DNA of 64,000 nt, taken from positions 124,001 through 188,000 of the forward strand of contig NZ_WKJJ01000013.1 of assembly GCF_009674485.1 (NCBI RefSeq), read 5' to 3'. This DNA is from Pseudoduganella rivuli. GTDB lineage: Bacteria; Pseudomonadota; Gammaproteobacteria; Burkholderiales; Burkholderiaceae_D. Position numbers and translations under genes: made by a program. Under the pieces are notes generated by a model. It saw only the letters and a program-made list of their open reading frames with translations. It was not told the DNA's origin and ran no database searches. Below, piece after piece: positions 24,218 to 33,052 of this stretch (position 1 is its first letter; every line of letters starts with the position of its first letter).

Positions 24218-25683
24218 AACGGCAGGCGCAGCAAGTCCACCGTCATACGGATCAGCTTGTTGCGGGTTGGCGTGTATGGCGGGAAGAACAGCTTCACCAG
24301 GTGCAGCCACGAACCCCGCAGCACGGCCCGTTCGTGGGAAAACGCCTTGAAGCCGTATTCGCCGTGCGCATTGCCGATGCCGGAATTGTTGACCCCGCCG
24401 AACGGCAGATTGCCGTGCGCGAAATGCGCGACGCAATGGTTGACGCAGGCGCCGCCTGAACTGGTGTGCGACAGCACGCGGCGGATCGCGCGCCGGTCCG
24501 TGCTCCACAGGTACAGCGCCAGCGGTTTCGGCTGGCTGTTGATGTCGTGGATGACCTGGTCCAGGTCCGTGTATTCGACGATGGGCAGCACGGGACCGAA
24601 GATTTCTTCGGACAGGATGGCGGCGCCGGCTGGCACCCGTTCCAGTAACGTTGGCGCGATATAGCACTGCGCTTCATCGATGTCGCCGCCGGCCAGCACT
24701 TTGGCGCCCCGTTCCACCGCATCGTTCAGCAAGTGCGCGACGCGCTGTGTGTGGCGGCGGTTCACGACGCGGGTCAGGTCGCCGCAGGCTTTCTGCGCGG
24801 CGGCGCCCGCGCCATAGCGCTGCTGCAGCACGGAGCGGCAGGCGTCGACGAACGCTTGCTTGACCGAGGCGTGCACGTACGCGGTATCGGGCGCCACACA
24901 GGTCTGGCCATTGTTGAGGAACTTGCCCCACATCAGGGTTTCCGCCGCCATTTGCACGTTGGCGCTGGCGTCGACGATCACGGGCGACTTGCCGCCCAGC
25001 TCCAGGGTCACGCTGGCCAGGTGTCTGGCGGCGGCCGCCATGACGACCTTGCCGACCGCGGGCGAACCCGTGAAGAAGATGTGGTCGAACGGCAGGTCCA
25101 GCAGCGCCTGCGACGTGGGCAGGCTGCCTTCGAACAGCGCCACTTCATGGGCGGGAAATATGTCGGCAATGATGCGGCCCATCAGCGCGGAGACGGCAGG
25201 CGTCATTTCGGACGGCTTGATGATGACGGTATTGCCGGCCGCCAGCGCGGACACCAGCGGGCCGAAGCACAGGCTCAGCGGGTAATTCCACGGCGCGATG
25301 ACCAGCACGCGGCCCCGTGGCTGGTATTGCACGTGCGCGCGGGTGCCCAGCATGGTCTTGGTCGGCCACACGCGTTTCGGTTTCATCCAGCGGCGCAGGC
25401 TGCCGATGGCCTGGTGGATCTCGTCCATCACGGGCAGGAATTCGGACACTTCGACTTCCGCTTCCGGTTTGCGGTAATCCTGCGCGAACGCCGTGTGGAA
25501 GGCGGTGCGGTGCGCCAGCATGGCGTCGCGCAATTTGACGATGCGGGCGATGCGTTCGGCGGCGGTGGAGTCGCGCCAGCGCAGGGCCGTGGCTTGCTGG
25601 ACATCGAAAACCGCACGCATGCGGTGCGGATCGGCTTCGCCGGCGGCGGCGTGCAGTGCTTGGGAAGGAGGGGCGTCGTTCAT
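24214..25683 (-). CDS. Coniferyl-aldehyde-dehydrogenase-like ALDH
   Basis: A 489-residue NAD(P)-dependent aldehyde dehydrogenase of the short class-3 type. It has APWNYPLSLCFGPLVSALAAGN, FTGSPAVGK, the catalytic Glu in LELGGKSP (about 228) and nucleophile Cys in NNGQTCVAPD (about 262). The layout fits coniferyl aldehyde dehydrogenases, which oxidise aromatic aldehydes, but fatty-aldehyde members look alike. ATG 25683 is preferred; TTG 25716 would add 11 residues and lies inside the upstream inverted repeat. Neither has a strong ribosome site. It converges on the PEP-CTERM gene with overlapping stop codons. Confidence 0.88.
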   Translation of the reverse strand: MNDAPPSQALHAAAGEADPHRMRAVFDVQQATALRWRDSTAAERIARIVKLRDAMLAHRTAFHTAFAQDYRKPEAEVEVSEFLPVMDEIHQAIGSLRRWMKPKRVWPTKTMLGTRAHVQYQPRGRVLVIAPWNYPLSLCFGPLVSALAAGNTVIIKPSEMTPAVSALMGRIIADIFPAHEVALFEGSLPTSQALLDLPFDHIFFTGSPAVGKVVMAAAARHLASVTLELGGKSPVIVDASANVQMAAETLMWGKFLNNGQTCVAPDTAYVHASVKQAFVDACRSVLQQRYGAGAAAQKACGDLTRVVNRRHTQRVAHLLNDAVERGAKVLAGGDIDEAQCYIAPTLLERVPAGAAILSEEIFGPVLPIVEYTDLDQVIHDINSQPKPLALYLWSTDRRAIRRVLSHTSSGGACVNHCVAHFAHGNLPFGGVNNSGIGNAHGEYGFKAFSHERAVLRGSWLHLVKLFFPPYTPTRNKLIRMTVDLLRLPF

Positions 25684-25698
25684 CGCGCGGCGTCTGAG

Positions 25699-25727
25699 AG
25701 TGTGATTGTTGGGCAAACAATCACACT
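25699..25727 (-). promoter_or_regulatory. 12-bp inverted repeat, probable operator of the ALDH gene
   Basis: AGTGTGATTGTT (25699-25710) and AACAATCACACT (25716-25727) are exact complements around a 5-base spacer. On the coding strand of the dehydrogenase this lies 16-44 bases before the start codon, a good position for a repressor site. No regulator gene is adjacent. As RNA it would also form a strong hairpin close to the start. Confidence 0.65.
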
Positions 25728-25783
25728 AGCATGCGCGTCGAGCCACGTTTGGTGGGCTTACTCTAATGTGGTTTTTCGGCCGT

Positions 25784-26215
25784 TTAAAACGAAGCGGCGG
25801 ACTGGCCTGCGATCAGGTCGAATCCGTGCACCGTCAGTACCGTCACCGCGACGGTCCACACGCAAATCCCCGCCACCAGCAGCGGCATCCACACACGGCG
25901 CGACAATCCCAGGCTCGACGCCAGCGCAGCGGAAATCGTCGCGCCCAGCAACAGCGGGCCCAGCAGGCCAATCGCCCACGGCCCCTTTTGCACCAGCCAA
26001 CCGGCCGTGCCTTTGGTCGGATCCTTGGTGCGCAACCGCAGCAGCTTGTTGACCAGTCCGCCGGCAAACGCGGCGACCAGGGTGCCGGCAATGGCGCCGG
26101 CGATGGTGAGCGCGCCGACCGCGACGGGGTCCACGTCCAGCTTGATCCCGAGTGGGACGGCGGCCCACAGTTCGATCATGGCGAGGGTGAAGATGCTGAG
26201 GAATTTGGCGAACAT
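25784..26215 (-). CDS. Small membrane protein, putative small multidrug export family
   Basis: A 143-residue protein with about four hydrophobic segments. The pattern AMIELWAAVPLGIKLDVDPVAVGALTIAG, then GPWAIGLLGPLLLGATISAALAS with closing hydrophobic helix, matches the PF06695-type small exporter-like proteins by memory of the family. No transport function has been shown for most members. ATG 26215 is chosen for fit to the family; in-frame starts at 26245 and 26263 would add up to 16 residues and no start has a clear ribosome site. Confidence 0.6.
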   Translation of the reverse strand: MFAKFLSIFTLAMIELWAAVPLGIKLDVDPVAVGALTIAGAIAGTLVAAFAGGLVNKLLRLRTKDPTKGTAGWLVQKGPWAIGLLGPLLLGATISAALASSLGLSRRVWMPLLVAGICVWTVAVTVLTVHGFDLIAGQSAASF

Positions 26216-26314
26216 ACAGGTTTTGGTTATTAAGATTGCAACCATGGTAAGCGACAGCAACATGCCTGTCTATACCTATGGTTATCTCCTCTACCGTTAT
26301 CCTGGCTCTCCCGC

Positions 26315-26320
26315 TATAAT
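26315..26320 (+). promoter_or_regulatory. -10 box of the tRNA-Arg gene
   Basis: A consensus TATAAT lies 12 bases before the tRNA 5' end, followed by the GC-rich CCGGGCC, which resembles a stringent discriminator. No good -35 box is seen. Confidence 0.6.
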
Positions 26321-26332
26321 CCGGGCCTGTGT

Positions 26333-26407
26333 GTCGCCATAGTACAATGGATAGTACAAGGTCCTCCTAAGACTTAGATACAGGTTCGATTCCTGTTGGC
26401 GATACCA
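26333..26407 (+). tRNA. tRNA-Arg, anticodon CCT
   Basis: The sequence folds as a full cloverleaf. The 7-bp acceptor is GTCGCCA (26333-26339) with TGGCGAT (26397-26403). The D stem is GTAC/GTAC, and the anticodon stem AGGTC/GACTT closes loop CTCCTAA with anticodon CCT. The T arm is ACAGG-TTCGATT-CCTGT. The discriminator is A and CCA is encoded (26405-26407). It reads AGG codons. A TATAAT box is just upstream, and the zntB-like gene on the other strand ends one base later. Confidence 0.95.
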
Positions 26408-26408
26408 T

Positions 26409-27440
26409 TTACTGCCCGTCGTCGGCTTTCCCGCGAAACGCCCACCACCCCGCAATCGCGGTAAACGCCGCCACAATCCCCACCACCACCCAGAATCCAT
26501 GCGCCGCGTCCGCCAGCGGAATGCCGCCCACGTTCATGCCCAGCAGGCCGGCGATGATGTTGATCGGCAGCGCCAGCACGGTGACGATGGTCAGCACGTA
26601 CAGGCTCTGGTTGTTGCTTTCGTTGACCAGCGCGGCCAATTCTTCCTGCAGCAATTTGATGCGCTCCTGCAGCGCCGACATGTCGTTCAGCACCACGGCG
26701 AATTCTTCGCTGGCCTGGCGCAATTCTTCCGTGTCGACGTCGGCAATCCAGGCCGGCGGCTTTTGCAGCAGGCGGAACAGGGCGGCCGGTTCCGGCGCCA
26801 GCAGGCGGCGCAGGCGCACCAGCACGCGCCGCAGGCTGCCGAGGTTGGCGCGCTTGTATTTCAGTTTGCCGGCCAGCAGGTGGTCTTCGATGTTGTCGAC
26901 TTTGCCGGTGGCGTCACGCACGATTTTCACCAGCGCGTCGGCCTGGTCGCGCAGCAGGTGCGCCAGCAATTCCACGGGCGAGCGCAGCGCTTCGCCGGCC
27001 TGCACGGCCAGCCGCAGGCTGTCGACGGCCTTCAGTTGCTGGCGGCGCGCGCTGATGACGGTGTGCTGGTCGACGCTGAGCCACAGGGTGGCGATATCGG
27101 ACGGATCGAAGGAAAAGTCGTGGACGACGTCGTTGATGACGGCGATCAGCGCATTGTCGGCCACTTCGATGCGGGTCGAGCGCTGGCCTTCGTGCAGGCT
27201 TTCATAAAATTCCTCGGCCAGCGCCGTGTGTTCGTGCAGCCATTTTTCACTGGCGGTATTGGCCAGGTTGAAGTGCAGCCAGACAAAGGCGCCATCGGCT
27301 TGCGCATCCCCCGGTTGCCGCCGCACCCATTCGGCGGCCTGCGCCGCCGTCACCGTCCGCGGCGCCTGGCCGGGCAGGAACAGGTAGCCACAGACGAGGC
27401 CGGTTTGGTCCGATCCGTAGGCGGGTGGCAGTGTCGCCAT
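26409..27440 (-). CDS. zntB: CorA-family transporter, ZntB-like zinc transporter
   Basis: A 343-residue CorA-fold protein with a large N-terminal cytosolic domain (about 1-280) and two C-terminal membrane helices (LYVLTIVTVLALPINIIAGL and FWVVVGIVAAFTAIAGWW). They are joined by the family motif GMNVGGIPL, as in ZntB. ZntB moves zinc with proton coupling; direction has been debated. ATG 27440 has GGAG eight bases upstream. A far longer open frame running into the next gene is only a shadow of uup. It ends next to tRNA-Arg and diverges from uup. Confidence 0.87.
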   Translation of the reverse strand: MATLPPAYGSDQTGLVCGYLFLPGQAPRTVTAAQAAEWVRRQPGDAQADGAFVWLHFNLANTASEKWLHEHTALAEEFYESLHEGQRSTRIEVADNALIAVINDVVHDFSFDPSDIATLWLSVDQHTVISARRQQLKAVDSLRLAVQAGEALRSPVELLAHLLRDQADALVKIVRDATGKVDNIEDHLLAGKLKYKRANLGSLRRVLVRLRRLLAPEPAALFRLLQKPPAWIADVDTEELRQASEEFAVVLNDMSALQERIKLLQEELAALVNESNNQSLYVLTIVTVLALPINIIAGLLGMNVGGIPLADAAHGFWVVVGIVAAFTAIAGWWAFRGKADDGQ

Positions 27441-27560
27441 GTGTGGTCTCCGGGAGGTGGGAAGCCGCAAGGATAGCAAAGGTTCACTCCCGGCAACAGG
27501 CACTACCCGTGAACTACCGTACAATGCTGTTTTCCTTGGGTTTTGCAGTCGCACACTACT

Positions 27561-29474
27561 ATGGCAGTTATCTCTCTCTCCAATGCGCAACTGGCGTTCG
27601 GCCACTTTGCGTTGCTCGACCATGCTGAGTTTTCGCTGGAAACCGGCGAACGGGTCGGCCTGATCGGCCGTAACGGCACGGGCAAATCGTCCCTGTTGAA
27701 AATTATTTCCGGCCGCTTCAAGCTGGACGATGGCTTGCTCGTGATGCAGCAAGGCTTGAAAATCGCCTATGTCGAGCAGGAACCGGAATTTGATCCGGAA
27801 ATGTCCGTCTATGAAGCCGTGGCGTCCGGCATGGGGGACTTGCAGGACTTGCTGAAGGAATACGATGCGCTGACGGGCCAGTTCGGCCAGGGAGACGACG
27901 ATGCGCTGATGGAGCGCATGCATGACATCCAGGTCAAACTGGATGCGGCCGACGCGTGGAACCTGAAGAACAAGGTGGAACAGACGCTGGACCGCCTGAA
28001 CCTGGGGCCGGACGCGCAAATGAAGACGCTGTCGGGCGGGATGAAAAAGCGCGTGGCGCTGGCCCGCGCACTGGTGTCGGCGCCCGACGTGCTGCTGCTC
28101 GACGAACCGACCAACCACCTGGACTTCACGTCGATCCAGTGGCTGGAAGGCTTGCTGCGCGACTTCAAGGGCAGCGTGCTGTTCATTACCCACGACCGCT
28201 CGTTCCTGGACAATGTCGCCACCCGCATTATCGAACTGGACCGTGGCCGCCTGCTGACTTATCCGGGCAATTTCAGCGCTTACCAGGTCCGCAAGGCGGA
28301 ACAGCTGGAAATCGAGGAAATCGAGAACGCCAAGTTCGACAAATTCCTGGCGCAGGAAGAAGTGTGGATCCGCAAGGGCGTCAAGGCGCGCCGTACCCGC
28401 GACGAAGGCCGCGTGCGGCGCCTGGAACGCTTGCGCGAACAGCGCGCCGTGCGCCGCGAACAGCAGGGCCAGGTGACGCTGCAGGTGACGTCCGGCGAAC
28501 GCTCCGGCAAGATCGTGGCGGAACTGGAAAACATCCGCAAGGCCTATGGCGACAAGGTCATCGTCAACGATTTCAGCGCCACCATCCTGCGTGGCGACAA
28601 GGTTGGCCTGATCGGCGCCAATGGCGCCGGCAAGACCACGCTGCTGAAAATGATCCTGGGCGAAGAGAAGCCTGACAGCGGCACCGTGAAGCAGGGCACC
28701 AAGCTGCAGGTTGCGTATTTCGACCAGATGCGCGCCCAGCTGAACGAGGAAGCGAGCTTGCTGGACACGATTGCGCCCGGCAGCGACTGGGTCGAAGTCA
28801 ACGGCCAGCGCAAGCACGCGATGAGTTACCTGAGCGATTTCCTGTTTGCGCCGGAACGCGCCCGTTCACCCGTGAAATCGCTGTCCGGCGGTGAACGCAA
28901 CCGCCTGCTGCTGGCGCGCCTGTTTGCCAAACCGGCCAACGTGCTGGTGCTGGACGAACCCACCAATGACCTCGACATCGACACCTTGGAATTACTGGAG
29001 GAATTGCTGGAGGATTACGAGGGTACCGTCTTCCTGGTCAGCCACGACCGCATGTTCCTGGACAACGTGGTGACGCAAGTGATCGTGGCCGAAGGGCAGG
29101 GCCGGTGGCGTGAATTCGTCGGCGGCTATACCGACTGGGAGCGCGTGCGCGACACCGTGACGCCAACGCCGGCCAAAGCGGCAGCCAGGCCCGCAGCCAA
29201 GGCCGAAGCGGCGCCCGCGCCGGCGGCCACGGCGGCGCCTGCCGTCAAGCAGCGCAAGCTCAGCTACAAGGAACAGCGTGAACTGGAAGAATTGCCGAAG
29301 CAGATCGCCGCGCTGGAAGATGAGCAGACCGCGCTGAACCTGCAATTGTCCGATCCGGATTTCTACAAGAAAAATGCGGCGGAAGCGCGCCGCGTCCAGG
29401 AACGCATCGAGCAAATTGAGCTGGAGTTGATGGAAGCGCTGGAGCGTTGGGAAACGATCGAGTCCCGCTCGTAA
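27561..29474 (+). CDS. uup: ABC-F ATPase, Uup subfamily
   Basis: A 637-residue soluble protein with two ABC domains. Site 1 has GLIGRNGTGKSS, LSGGMKKRVALARAL and LLLDEPTNHLDF; site 2 has GLIGANGAGKTT, LSGGERNRLLLARLF and VLDEPTNDLDID. A linker and an Ala/Pro-rich stretch (about 540-570) lead to a C-terminal coiled coil (QRELEELPKQIAALEDEQ onwards) typical of Uup. It lacks membrane helices; ABC-F proteins act on ribosomes and Uup also affects transposon excision. ATG 27561 is chosen over TTG 27543. A TACAAT box is at 27520. Confidence 0.93.
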   Translation: MAVISLSNAQLAFGHFALLDHAEFSLETGERVGLIGRNGTGKSSLLKIISGRFKLDDGLLVMQQGLKIAYVEQEPEFDPEMSVYEAVASGMGDLQDLLKEYDALTGQFGQGDDDALMERMHDIQVKLDAADAWNLKNKVEQTLDRLNLGPDAQMKTLSGGMKKRVALARALVSAPDVLLLDEPTNHLDFTSIQWLEGLLRDFKGSVLFITHDRSFLDNVATRIIELDRGRLLTYPGNFSAYQVRKAEQLEIEEIENAKFDKFLAQEEVWIRKGVKARRTRDEGRVRRLERLREQRAVRREQQGQVTLQVTSGERSGKIVAELENIRKAYGDKVIVNDFSATILRGDKVGLIGANGAGKTTLLKMILGEEKPDSGTVKQGTKLQVAYFDQMRAQLNEEASLLDTIAPGSDWVEVNGQRKHAMSYLSDFLFAPERARSPVKSLSGGERNRLLLARLFAKPANVLVLDEPTNDLDIDTLELLEELLEDYEGTVFLVSHDRMFLDNVVTQVIVAEGQGRWREFVGGYTDWERVRDTVTPTPAKAAARPAAKAEAAPAPAATAAPAVKQRKLSYKEQRELEELPKQIAALEDEQTALNLQLSDPDFYKKNAAEARRVQERIEQIELELMEALERWETIESRS

Positions 29475-29498
29475 TACTTCTTTCTCGTAGTAATTCAG

Positions 29499-29535
29499 AC
29501 GGCCCGCCTGGCACCCAGGCGGGCCGTTTTCTTTT
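29499..29535 (+). terminator. Strong intrinsic terminator of uup
   Basis: A 13-bp perfect stem (ACGGCCCGCCTGG, 29499-29511, with 29515-29527) closes a CAC loop and is followed by TTTTCTTTT. It isolates uup from the exopolysaccharide locus. Confidence 0.95.
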
Positions 29536-29610
29536 GGGAATTCCCATCCGTGCGCTGCTGTTGAGTTGAAAGTTATATTATCTGCAAACTTGACAAGATT
29601 GCTCTGATGC

Positions 29611-30309
29611 ATGAACGTGAAACCCTATCCTTCTCCTGCCGCTGCCGTACCCGGCCATGCGCCTGCGCGCATCGTGCCGTTTGCCGCGTACATGGCGTTC
29701 ATCGCCATTGCCGATGTGCTGCCGATGGCGGACATTTCCGCAGCGGATTTGCGCTGGCTGTATGCTGCCAAGGTCGCCGTTGTCGTGGCGCTGCTGTGGG
29801 CATACCGGCGCCAGTACGTGGAACTGGCGCGGTTTGACGTCCGGGCGCGCGGCGCGGCGGCCGCCATCGCTGTCGGGTTGCTGGTGTTTGTCCTGTGGAT
29901 CAACCTGGACGCCGGCTGGATGCAATTCGGTGTGTCGGCCGGTTTTGATCCCCGCGACGGCGGTGGCGCCATCGACTGGCGCCTGGCTTTGATCCGGATC
30001 GCGGGCGCGGCGCTGGTTGTGCCCATCATGGAAGAATTATTCTGGCGCTCGTTTCTGTTGCGCTGGCTGGAATCTGCGGACTTTCTCAACGTGGCGCCGG
30101 CGCGGGTCGGCTTGCGGGCACTGGCCATCACCGCGCTGCTGTTTGGGATTGAACATCAATTATGGTTTGCCGGCATTGTCGCTGGCCTGGCGTACAGCTG
30201 GCTGTACATGCGCAGCGGCAGCTTGTGGGCCGCGGTCATGGCGCACGGCGTCACCAATGGCGCGCTCGGCATCTGGGTGCTGGCGACCGGCAACTGGCAT
30301 TACTGGTAA
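29611..30309 (+). CDS. Exosortase-associated CAAX-protease-like membrane protein
   Basis: A 232-residue multi-helix membrane protein of the CPBP (Abi/CAAX) family. The paired glutamates and arginine of the metalloprotease motif occur in VPIMEELFWRSFLLRW (about 143-158). Later histidine motifs are FGIEHQLWFAGIVAGLAYSWLYMRSGS and AVMAHGVTNGAL. This subgroup (TIGR03008-like) is known to occur with exosortase loci, as here where it lies ten bases before epsL. A role in processing or chaperoning sorted proteins has been proposed but not shown. The ribosome site is weak. The 76 bases after the uup terminator should hold the promoter of the locus; I see no clear boxes. Confidence 0.85.
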   Translation: MNVKPYPSPAAAVPGHAPARIVPFAAYMAFIAIADVLPMADISAADLRWLYAAKVAVVVALLWAYRRQYVELARFDVRARGAAAAIAVGLLVFVLWINLDAGWMQFGVSAGFDPRDGGGAIDWRLALIRIAGAALVVPIMEELFWRSFLLRWLESADFLNVAPARVGLRALAITALLFGIEHQLWFAGIVAGLAYSWLYMRSGSLWAAVMAHGVTNGALGIWVLATGNWHYW

Positions 30310-30318
30310 GGAGTAGCC

Positions 30319-31503
30319 ATGCCTTTCAATAAATCTTTGCTGCTGGTGCTGGGCGCATGGGCTGTTGTGCCCATGGTGCCGGCGCACGCCATGCTGAGCG
30401 ACACGATCCACCCCTACCTGGCGGTGGCGCGCAGCCATGACAGCAATTTGTTCCGCCTCGATGACGGCGCCGTGATCGGGCAACGGGGCGACGACCTGAC
30501 CCGCACGCAATTCGGCATACTGGTCGACATGCCGATCAGCCGGCAGCGCCTGACCGCGCAAATCAAGCGGTCGAAAGTCAAGTTCAGCCATTACAAGCAG
30601 CTCGACTATGACGGCAAGGATTACGCTGCCGACCTCGAGTGGCACGTCGGCAATCACGTGGAAGGGCACGTGGGCGGCACCTATGCGCAAACGCTGACGT
30701 CGTTCAACGATTTCCATTCGGCTGAGCGCAACCTGCGGGTACAGCGCCGCGAATATGTCGATGGCGCATGGCGCTTCCACCCCAGCTACCGCGTGCGGGC
30801 GGCCGCCAGCCGCAACAAGTCGACCTACGATTTGCCGGTCCAGCAGTACAACAACCGCACCGAAGACCAGGTCGACGTCGGCTTCGATTATTTGCCGCCC
30901 AGCGGCAGCCGTTTCGGCCTGCAGGCTTCGCGCATCGAAGGCAAGTATCCGAACCACCGCGCGCTGGGTGGCATGCTGGTCGACGACAGTTACACGCAGC
31001 ATGAATTGAAGGCCAACGTGTACTGGCTGTTTTCCGCCACGTCGCAATTCCAGATGCTGGCCGGCTGGGCCGAGCGCAAGCACCCGGTGTTTGCTGAGCG
31101 CGATACCAGCGGCTTGAACGGACGTGCGACGATGAACTGGTCGATGTTGCGCAAGCTGAAGATGTCCGCTTCCGCATGGCGCGAATTTGCCGCGGTGGAA
31201 AGCAACCTCATCAATAACAGTGTGAACAAGGGGGCCAGCTTCAATACCACCTGGGACGTGACCAGCAAAGTGGCCGCGACCGCAATGGTGCGTCGCGAAA
31301 AACGCGATTTCAGTACGCTGGAGGGACGACTTGCGGCGCCCAACCTGTCTGACAAAACCCGCATTGCATCGCTGGGACTGACGTGGGCGCCAACGCTAAC
31401 CTCGCAGTTGTCAGTCAATGCTTTCCATGAGGTGCGAAGCGGCAATGCTTCCACCAATTACCGTGCCAACGGCGCAGCAGTCAGCGCCAGCATACAGTTC
31501 TAA
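30319..31503 (+). CDS. epsL: EpsL, outer-membrane beta-barrel protein of XrtB exopolysaccharide loci
   Basis: A 394-residue exported protein: the signal peptide ends near PAHA, and the rest alternates polar and hydrophobic residues with many aromatic ends, as expected of a beta-barrel. The start HPYLAVARSHDSNLFRL resembles the first strand of EpsL proteins. It ends in a terminal Phe (SIQF), the usual barrel assembly signal. AAGGAG precedes ATG 30319. EpsL is thought to help the polymer cross the outer membrane. It is placed between the CAAX-like protein and the initiating transferase in one operon. Confidence 0.85.
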   Translation: MPFNKSLLLVLGAWAVVPMVPAHAMLSDTIHPYLAVARSHDSNLFRLDDGAVIGQRGDDLTRTQFGILVDMPISRQRLTAQIKRSKVKFSHYKQLDYDGKDYAADLEWHVGNHVEGHVGGTYAQTLTSFNDFHSAERNLRVQRREYVDGAWRFHPSYRVRAAASRNKSTYDLPVQQYNNRTEDQVDVGFDYLPPSGSRFGLQASRIEGKYPNHRALGGMLVDDSYTQHELKANVYWLFSATSQFQMLAGWAERKHPVFAERDTSGLNGRATMNWSMLRKLKMSASAWREFAAVESNLINNSVNKGASFNTTWDVTSKVAATAMVRREKRDFSTLEGRLAAPNLSDKTRIASLGLTWAPTLTSQLSVNAFHEVRSGNASTNYRANGAAVSASIQF

Positions 31504-31519
31504 GCATCCGAGAAATACC

Positions 31520-32902
31520 ATGACGGTCAACGACATTCCTCTTATCTCTTTCTTCCAGCGTGTACTGGATCCCCTCATCATCATGGGTACGCTGTACCTG
31601 TTTTCACTGATGTTCGCCGAACCCTTTACCGGGTATTCCCTGGTGCTGATGATCCTCGCATTCTTTATTTCCACGTCGGTCTATCAGTACGTCGATCCTT
31701 ACCAGACATGGCGCAGCGGCCGCATGCTGGCCTATGCGCGCGACATTTTCATCGGCTGGATCGTCACGGCCGTCATTCTCGTGTTCCTCGGTTCCGTCAG
31801 CGGCCTGTCGTACCACTATGACGAACACGTGGTGCTGGTATGGTTTGCCGCCACGCCGTTCGCGTTGCTGGCCAGCCATACGGCGGCGCGCAAGCTGGGC
31901 TCCGATCCGGAACGCGATACGCAGGAACGCTCGGCGCTGATCATCGGCGCCAACGATGTCGGCGTGCGCTTTGCCAACACCATCGACCGCCTGCCGAATT
32001 TGTTCATGACCGTGCGGGGCTTCTTCGATGACCGCGCACGCGAACGCATGCCGGGCAACATGAGCCATCCGGTGCTGGGCAGCATGGAAAACATTGCCGC
32101 CTTCGTGCGGGAAAACCATATCAAGATGATTTTCATCAGCCAGCCGATTTCCGCGCAGCCGCGCATCCGCCGCCTGCTCGATGAATTGCAGGACACCACG
32201 GCGTCCGTGTACTTCCTGCCCGATATTTACGTGTTCGACCTGATGCAGGCCCGCTTCGACAACGTGGGCGGCATGCCGGTCATCGCGATTTGCGAAAGCC
32301 CGTTCACGGGGTTCAACAGCCTGATCAAGCGTACGTCGGACATCGTGCTGGGCGGCCTGATCACGCTGATGCTGCTGCCGGTGATGGCCATCGTGGCGCT
32401 GGCCGTGAAACTCGATTCGCCGGGTCCGGCCATCTTCAAGCAGCGCCGCTATGGCCTGTATGGCGAAGAAATCATCGTCTATAAATTCCGTTCGATGTCG
32501 GTGGCGGAAGACGGCGCCAAGGTCACGCAGGCGAAGAAGAATGACCAGCGCGTGACCAAGGTCGGCGCTTTCCTGCGCAAGACGTCGCTCGATGAAATTC
32601 CACAATTCATCAATGTGCTGCAAGGTCGCATGAGCATCGTGGGACCGCGCCCCCATGCGGTGGCGCACAACGAGCAATATCGCAAGCTCATCAAGGGCTA
32701 CATGTTGCGCCACAAAGTCAAACCGGGCATCACGGGCTGGGCGCAAGTCAACGGGCTGCGGGGTGAAACGGAAACCCTGGACAAGATGGAAGCCCGCATC
32801 CGCTACGACCTCGATTACCTGCGCAAGTGGTCGCTGTGGCTGGACCTGTGGATTGTGCTGCGCACCATGAAAGTCGTGGCGGGCCACGAGAACGCACACT
32901 GA
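31520..32902 (+). CDS. Undecaprenyl-phosphate sugar phosphotransferase (EpsB-type)
   Basis: A 460-residue polyprenol-phosphate hexose-1-phosphate transferase that should load the first sugar of the repeat unit onto undecaprenyl phosphate. It has about four N-terminal helices, a nucleotide-binding-like middle (SALIIGANDVGVRFANTI), a fifth helix (SDIVLGGLITLMLLPVMAIVAL) and the catalytic domain. In it KRTSDI, DSPGPAIFKQRRYG, YKFRSM, TSLDEIPQFINVLQG and MSIVGPRPH are conserved. ATG 31520, 17 bases after epsL, replaces an earlier in-frame ATG lying inside epsL. The first sugar is probably glucose or a derivative, as in WcaJ relatives. Confidence 0.92.
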   Translation: MTVNDIPLISFFQRVLDPLIIMGTLYLFSLMFAEPFTGYSLVLMILAFFISTSVYQYVDPYQTWRSGRMLAYARDIFIGWIVTAVILVFLGSVSGLSYHYDEHVVLVWFAATPFALLASHTAARKLGSDPERDTQERSALIIGANDVGVRFANTIDRLPNLFMTVRGFFDDRARERMPGNMSHPVLGSMENIAAFVRENHIKMIFISQPISAQPRIRRLLDELQDTTASVYFLPDIYVFDLMQARFDNVGGMPVIAICESPFTGFNSLIKRTSDIVLGGLITLMLLPVMAIVALAVKLDSPGPAIFKQRRYGLYGEEIIVYKFRSMSVAEDGAKVTQAKKNDQRVTKVGAFLRKTSLDEIPQFINVLQGRMSIVGPRPHAVAHNEQYRKLIKGYMLRHKVKPGITGWAQVNGLRGETETLDKMEARIRYDLDYLRKWSLWLDLWIVLRTMKVVAGHENAH

Positions 32903-32909
32903 GTGCACG

Positions 32910-32935
32910 CCGAGAGCGCACCGGGCGCCCCTCGG
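32910..32935 (+). other. Stem-loop between the sugar transferase and epsD
   Basis: CCGAG and CTCGG (32910-32914, 32931-32935) enclose a second GCGC/GCGC stem with an ACCGG loop. It is interrupted and lacks a T run. It may lower readthrough between two halves of the locus. Confidence 0.35.
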
Positions 32936-33008
32936 TTCTGAATTCAACGCTGAAAGTGACTGAGCCATTCGTGCGCGTCGAAAATCCGCGCTGAGCTAAA
33001 ATCTTTCC

Positions 33009-33021
33009 ACATTAATAATGT
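33009..33021 (+). promoter_or_regulatory. Short inverted repeat upstream of epsD
   Basis: ACATTAATAATGT is a perfect dyad with one central base, set in an AT-rich stretch (32995-33045) unlike the surroundings, 32 bases before the start codon. It is a candidate operator or promoter element for the epsDEFG operon. Confidence 0.4.
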
Positions 33022-33052
33022 TGCAAATAAATATTTACACAAAGGAAATATC

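Noticed and set aside
26333..26407. Integration site of a mobile element at tRNA-Arg
   Set aside because: tRNA 3' ends are common attachment sites, but no integrase, no duplicated tRNA end and no foreign-looking genes are present nearby.
27441..28817. N-terminal extension of the zntB frame to about 800 residues
   Set aside because: The extra part is antisense to uup; the ZntB homology starts at ATG 27440, which has a ribosome site.
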